Assembly: GCA_903921295.1 (NCBI GenBank)
Contig: CAIXOZ010000122.1
Coordinates: 1 to 5,679, forward strand
Reading direction: 5' to 3'
DNA: 5,679 bases
Source: an uncultured cyanobacterium
GTDB lineage: Bacteria > Cyanobacteriota > Cyanobacteriia > PCC-6307 > Cyanobiaceae
Position numbers and translations under genes: made by a program
In this document: positions 5,498 through 5,679 of the stretch, one piece after another
Numbering within the stretch: position 1 is the first letter of the stretch
Layout of the letters: the number at the start of each line of letters is the position of its first letter
Notes under the pieces: generated by a model
Told to the model about the DNA's origin: nothing
The model's input: the letters and a program-made list of their open reading frames with translations, nothing else
Database searches by the model: none

Positions 5498-5679
5498 TCA
5501 GCCGATCGCGGGGGCGGTCAGAGCCACGGGGGTGGCATCAGCAGCCGCCAGATCCAGCGGGAAGTTGTGAGCGTTGCGCTCGTGCATCACTTCCATGCCC
5601 AGACCGGCACGGTTGAGCACGTCGGCCCAGGTGTTCAGCACACGACCCTGACCATCAAGGATGGACTGGTTGAAGTTGA
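5498..5679 (-). CDS. psbA: Photosystem II D1 protein, C-terminal fragment
   Basis: The frame enters at the window edge (two bases of a split codon, then 59 residues) and ends with TGA, read as TCA at 5498-5500. It is the lumenal C-terminus of D1, the photosystem II reaction-centre subunit in the thylakoid membrane. Adding 300 to local numbers gives D1 numbering: His332, Glu333, His337, Asp342 and Ala344 are all present (MHERNAHNFPLDLA), which are the C-terminal ligands of the Mn4CaO5 water-oxidising cluster. After Ala344 follows a 15-residue extension, AADATPVALTAPAIG, which CtpA removes on the lumen side to let the cluster assemble. By this numbering the precursor would be 359 residues. The residue-130 region that separates D1 isoforms is outside the window, so the isoform cannot be told. 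It has its own terminator and faces katG. Confidence 0.97.
   Translation of the reverse strand, partial: NFNQSILDGQGRVLNTWADVLNRAGLGMEVMHERNAHNFPLDLAAADATPVALTAPAIG

Overview
The window is a GC-rich stretch of a cyanobacterial chromosome. A D1 (PsbA) C-terminus with a CtpA-processed extension at one end, together with protein styles typical of the Synechococcus/Cyanobium group, points to a high-GC member of that lineage. The genus is an inference from remembered family sequences; no search was run.

Layout: (1) 1-375, plus strand: C-terminal end of an FtsH AAA+ zinc protease. (2) 341-1021, plus: a class I KDPG/KHG-type aldolase (Eda family). It starts at a TTG inside the end of ftsH, with a good Shine-Dalgarno sequence, so the two are probably translationally coupled. 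(3) 1022-2110, minus: complete chorismate synthase (aroC), whose stop codon abuts the eda stop codon with no base between. (4) 2111-2167: a 57-base gap between divergent aroC and nth. (5) 2168-2821, plus: endonuclease III (nth), with unusual spacing of its C-terminal cysteines. (6) 2822-2942: a gap with two hairpin-forming repeats. (7) 2943-5147, plus: full-length catalase-peroxidase (katG) with all key residues. (8) 5148-5497: 350 noncoding bases holding a possible structured element and a clear minus-strand terminator. (9) 5498-5679, minus: the last 59 residues of PsbA.

Functionally the window is mostly housekeeping with an oxidative and photo-damage flavour. FtsH proteases degrade photodamaged D1, psbA supplies new D1, KatG removes hydrogen peroxide, and Nth repairs oxidised pyrimidines. 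nth and katG lie in the same direction 121 bases apart and could share a transcript. Eda and AroC are carbon-metabolism enzymes.

I see no mobile element, CRISPR array, tRNA, rRNA or obviously new system. The points most worth a second look are the Nth cysteine pattern, replaced substrate-binding positions in Eda, the tightly packed gene junctions, and the inverted repeats between katG and psbA.
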